A DNA stretch of 6,389 nucleotides from contig DMTJ01000310.1 in assembly GCA_003477185.1 (NCBI GenBank), forward strand, positions 1 through 6,389, read 5' to 3'. Positions 6,347 to 6,389 of this stretch are shown piece by piece; position 1 is the stretch's first letter; each line of letters opens with the position of its first letter. The notes beneath the pieces are model-generated. The model was not told the DNA's origin. It did no database searches and saw only the letters and a list, made by a program, of their open reading frames with translations. Source of the stretch: Lentisphaeria bacterium. Lineage in GTDB: Bacteria > Verrucomicrobiota > Lentisphaeria > JABSQK01 > UBA12247. A program made the translations under genes and the position numbers.

Positions 6347-6389
6347 TTTCGCGGGAGCGTGGCGAATGTGCTTGCGCAGTACGTGGGTG
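6344..6389 (+). other. guaB: In-frame stop and continuation of the guaB reading frame
   Basis: After EGLV the codon is TAA, then the same frame reads FRGSVANVLAQYVG to the window edge. IMPDH proteins typically continue after this EG-x-V with P/A, then Y/F, K/R, G, and then a helix ending in V/M-G-G. The stop therefore replaces one residue in an otherwise intact, unshifted homologous segment. No new start or ribosome binding site suggests a separate gene. Confidence 0.8.

Overview
The window comes from a bacterial chromosome of moderately high GC content with dense coding. The cell is probably Gram-negative: it has a lipoprotein signal, an inner-membrane-anchored protein and standard sigma70-like promoters. 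The closest phylum cannot be fixed from this sequence. The large DUF349 protein recalls gammaproteobacterial relatives. The proline-rich, membrane-anchored protein at the left edge recalls VWA-type proteins of the PVC group (Verrucomicrobiota, Kiritimatiellota, Lentisphaerota). Both impressions come from memory, without a search.

Layout. Two transcription units diverge from a gap of about 600 bp (4476-5074). Leftward on the minus strand are three genes: a 1072-residue HEAT/DUF349 repeat protein (1257-4475), a thioredoxin-fold lipoprotein (835-1260) whose ATG overlaps the DUF349 stop as ATGA, and, 26 bp further on, a GTG-started membrane protein that runs off the left edge (1-808). Tight spacing makes this an operon. 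It joins a cytosolic helical scaffold, an exported redox protein and a membrane-anchored protein, and none of these pairings has an obvious textbook pathway. Rightward on the plus strand is guaB, IMP dehydrogenase (5075-6346), the first committed step of GMP synthesis.

The most striking observation is in guaB. All the active-site elements are present, but a TAA at 6344-6346 interrupts the frame about 60-65 residues before the usual end of the family. The same frame continues without a shift into typical IMPDH sequence up to the window edge. This is a single in-frame nonsense codon in a normally essential gene, or a sequence error.

The divergent gap has no convincing gene. It holds a plausible promoter for each direction and an exact 12-bp inverted repeat (4721-4732 and 4857-4868) enclosing two smaller inverted repeats, which may be a structured RNA or a protein-binding element. 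No mobile element, CRISPR array, tRNA or rRNA is visible.
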